From contig CANJQJ010000014.1 in assembly GCA_947476425.1 (NCBI GenBank), positions 1 through 62,210 on the forward strand: a DNA stretch of 62,210 nucleotides, written 5' to 3'. Below the pieces are notes generated by a model. It searched no databases. It saw only the letters and a list, made by a program, of their open reading frames with translations, and had not been told where the DNA came from. A program made the position numbers and the translations under genes. Origin of the DNA: Sphingomonadaceae bacterium. Its GTDB lineage: Bacteria > Pseudomonadota > Alphaproteobacteria > Sphingomonadales > Sphingomonadaceae. Position 1 is the first letter of the stretch. Each line of letters begins with the position of its first letter. Positions 61,510-62,210 of this stretch are shown piece after piece.

Positions 61510-62026
61510 TGAAAGCGTCGCCTTCCTTCCAGTCCGCATCGCCGTCCTGACCGTCTCCGACAGCCGCACGCGAGCCGACGACCGCTCGGGCGACACGCTG
61601 GTCGAACGGCTGACCAGCGCCGGGCACATCCTCGCCGCGCGCGATATCATCAAGGACGACAAGGGCGCGATCGTCGCGCATCTCCATGCGTGGATCGAAG
61701 ATCCGCAGATCGATTGCATCATCACCACCGGCGGCACCGGCGTCACCGGCCGCGACATCACCCCCGAAGCGCTGGCGATGGTCTGGGACAAGGAAATCCA
61801 GGGCTTCGGCGAACTCTTCCGCTGGCTGAGCTTCAAGTCGATCGGCACCTCGACCATCCAGTCCCGCGCCACGGCAGGCGTCGCCCGCGGCACCTACATC
61901 TTCGCGCTGCCTGGCTCGACCGGCGCGGTCAAGGACGCCTGGGACGGCATCCTCCTCAGCCAGCTCGACAGCCGCCACCGGCCCTGCAACTTCGTCGAAC
62001 TGATGCCCAGGCTCCGCGAAGCCTGA
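61499..62026 (+). CDS. moaB: Molybdenum cofactor biosynthesis protein MoaB
   Basis: A 175-residue MoaB/Mog-fold protein that binds or adenylylates molybdopterin. The motif [18 protein letters not shown] and [16 protein letters not shown] are diagnostic, and [22 protein letters not shown] opens the domain. GTG (VPIDESVAF) is the start; it overlaps the transglycosylase 3' end by 11 bases, showing translational coupling. No other moa gene is in view. Confidence 0.93.
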   Translation: MPIDESVAFLPVRIAVLTVSDSRTRADDRSGDTLVERLTSAGHILAARDIIKDDKGAIVAHLHAWIEDPQIDCIITTGGTGVTGRDITPEALAMVWDKEIQGFGELFRWLSFKSIGTSTIQSRATAGVARGTYIFALPGSTGAVKDAWDGILLSQLDSRHRPCNFVELMPRLREA

Positions 62027-62103
62027 GGGACCGAGACTCCCTGCCACGGACGGGAGTCCCATCCCCCCCACCCCGCTCATCCTCCCATCCCCCGCTCATC
62101 CTT

Positions 62104-62210
62104 CTACCCTCCCGCTCATCCTGAGGAGCCATTGAGCTTGTCGAAATGGCGTCTCGAAGGACGTTCCCGTGCGGTCCTTCGAGACGGGTCTTCGACAAGT
62201 GCTCAGCCCC
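62104..62210. repeat. Cruciform intergenic repeat (family B), cut by window end
   Basis: Copy of the element at 41418 and 53515. It begins TCATCCTGAGGAGCCATTGA, has the inner arms GTCTCGAAGGAC and GTCCTTCGAGAC around GTTCCCGTGCG, and runs off the window at AAGTGCTCAGCCCC, before the closing outer arm. Two partial outer ends (CCCGCTCATCC) occur just before it at 62073 and 62091, pointing to earlier insertions or slippage. Confidence 0.8.

Overview
The window looks like chromosomal DNA of a Sphingomonas-like alphaproteobacterium. It is GC-rich, with strong third-position GC bias. Many products are alphaproteobacterial or sphingomonad in type: ChpT, a DUF2336 protein, an alphaproteobacterial-style CheA, two exosortase-A-associated polysaccharide proteins, and a TamA/TamB pair in overlapping frames. 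Genes are dense and often overlap by 1-4 bases. No tRNA, rRNA 16S/23S/5S, CRISPR array, insertion sequence or phage structural gene was seen.

Layout. 1-9.5 kb: PilZ-like protein, ComEC without a metallo-beta-lactamase domain, gltX, gltA, then on the minus strand a histidine-kinase-like protein lacking its phospho-acceptor His, a DUF2336 protein, and a two-part nucleotidyltransferase-like/membrane protein. 9.2-17.1 kb: an HPt-like protein that also lacks its His, a divergent 775-residue membrane coiled-coil protein, a CinA-type domain protein, map, the nitrogen pair glnB-glnA (sigma-54-like promoter before glnB), and a Bcr/CflA transporter. 17.1-23.7 kb: tamA-tamB and a small conserved protein. 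23.8-29.0 kb: accessory-looking stretch with a CI/LexA-like S24 repressor facing two small genes across a region with two TAGG-N6-CCTA palindromes, then an exosortase-A-type glycosyltransferase and O-ligase. 29.1-32.8 kb: topoisomerase IB, MscS, RNase P RNA, an intergenic stretch with a 36-codon membrane ORF and interlocking hairpins, and an AmpD-type amidase.

32.8-38.1 kb: a chemotaxis operon cheA-cheW-cheY-cheB-cheR (minus strand), with cheY broken by a one-base frameshift. 38.3-42.3 kb: chpT and a JAMM peptidase, divergent rluD, rpoH, mtgA. 42.3-46 kb: two cysteine desulfurases and a ferredoxin in one overlapping unit, and an alpha/beta hydrolase. 46.2-48.6 kb: ornithine decarboxylase and a deoxyhypusine-synthase-like enzyme, probably a polyamine (homospermidine) pathway. 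48.8-53.5 kb: RlmD/RumA-type methyltransferase, NAD(P)HX repair enzyme, lipoprotein, ilvD. 53.7-58.9 kb: N-formylglutamate amidohydrolase, ispE, a TPR protein with no ordinary start codon, and ETF-ubiquinone oxidoreductase. 59-62 kb: a UDG-like protein, soluble lytic transglycosylase and moaB.

Three families of intergenic palindromic repeat are scattered through the window: six copies of a ~90 bp paired-hairpin element, three copies of a ~110 bp cruciform element, and one 62 bp perfect inverted repeat. Four of the six paired-hairpin copies lie between convergent genes, so they may work as two-way terminators. Positions 1-187 hold no gene that I can recognise.
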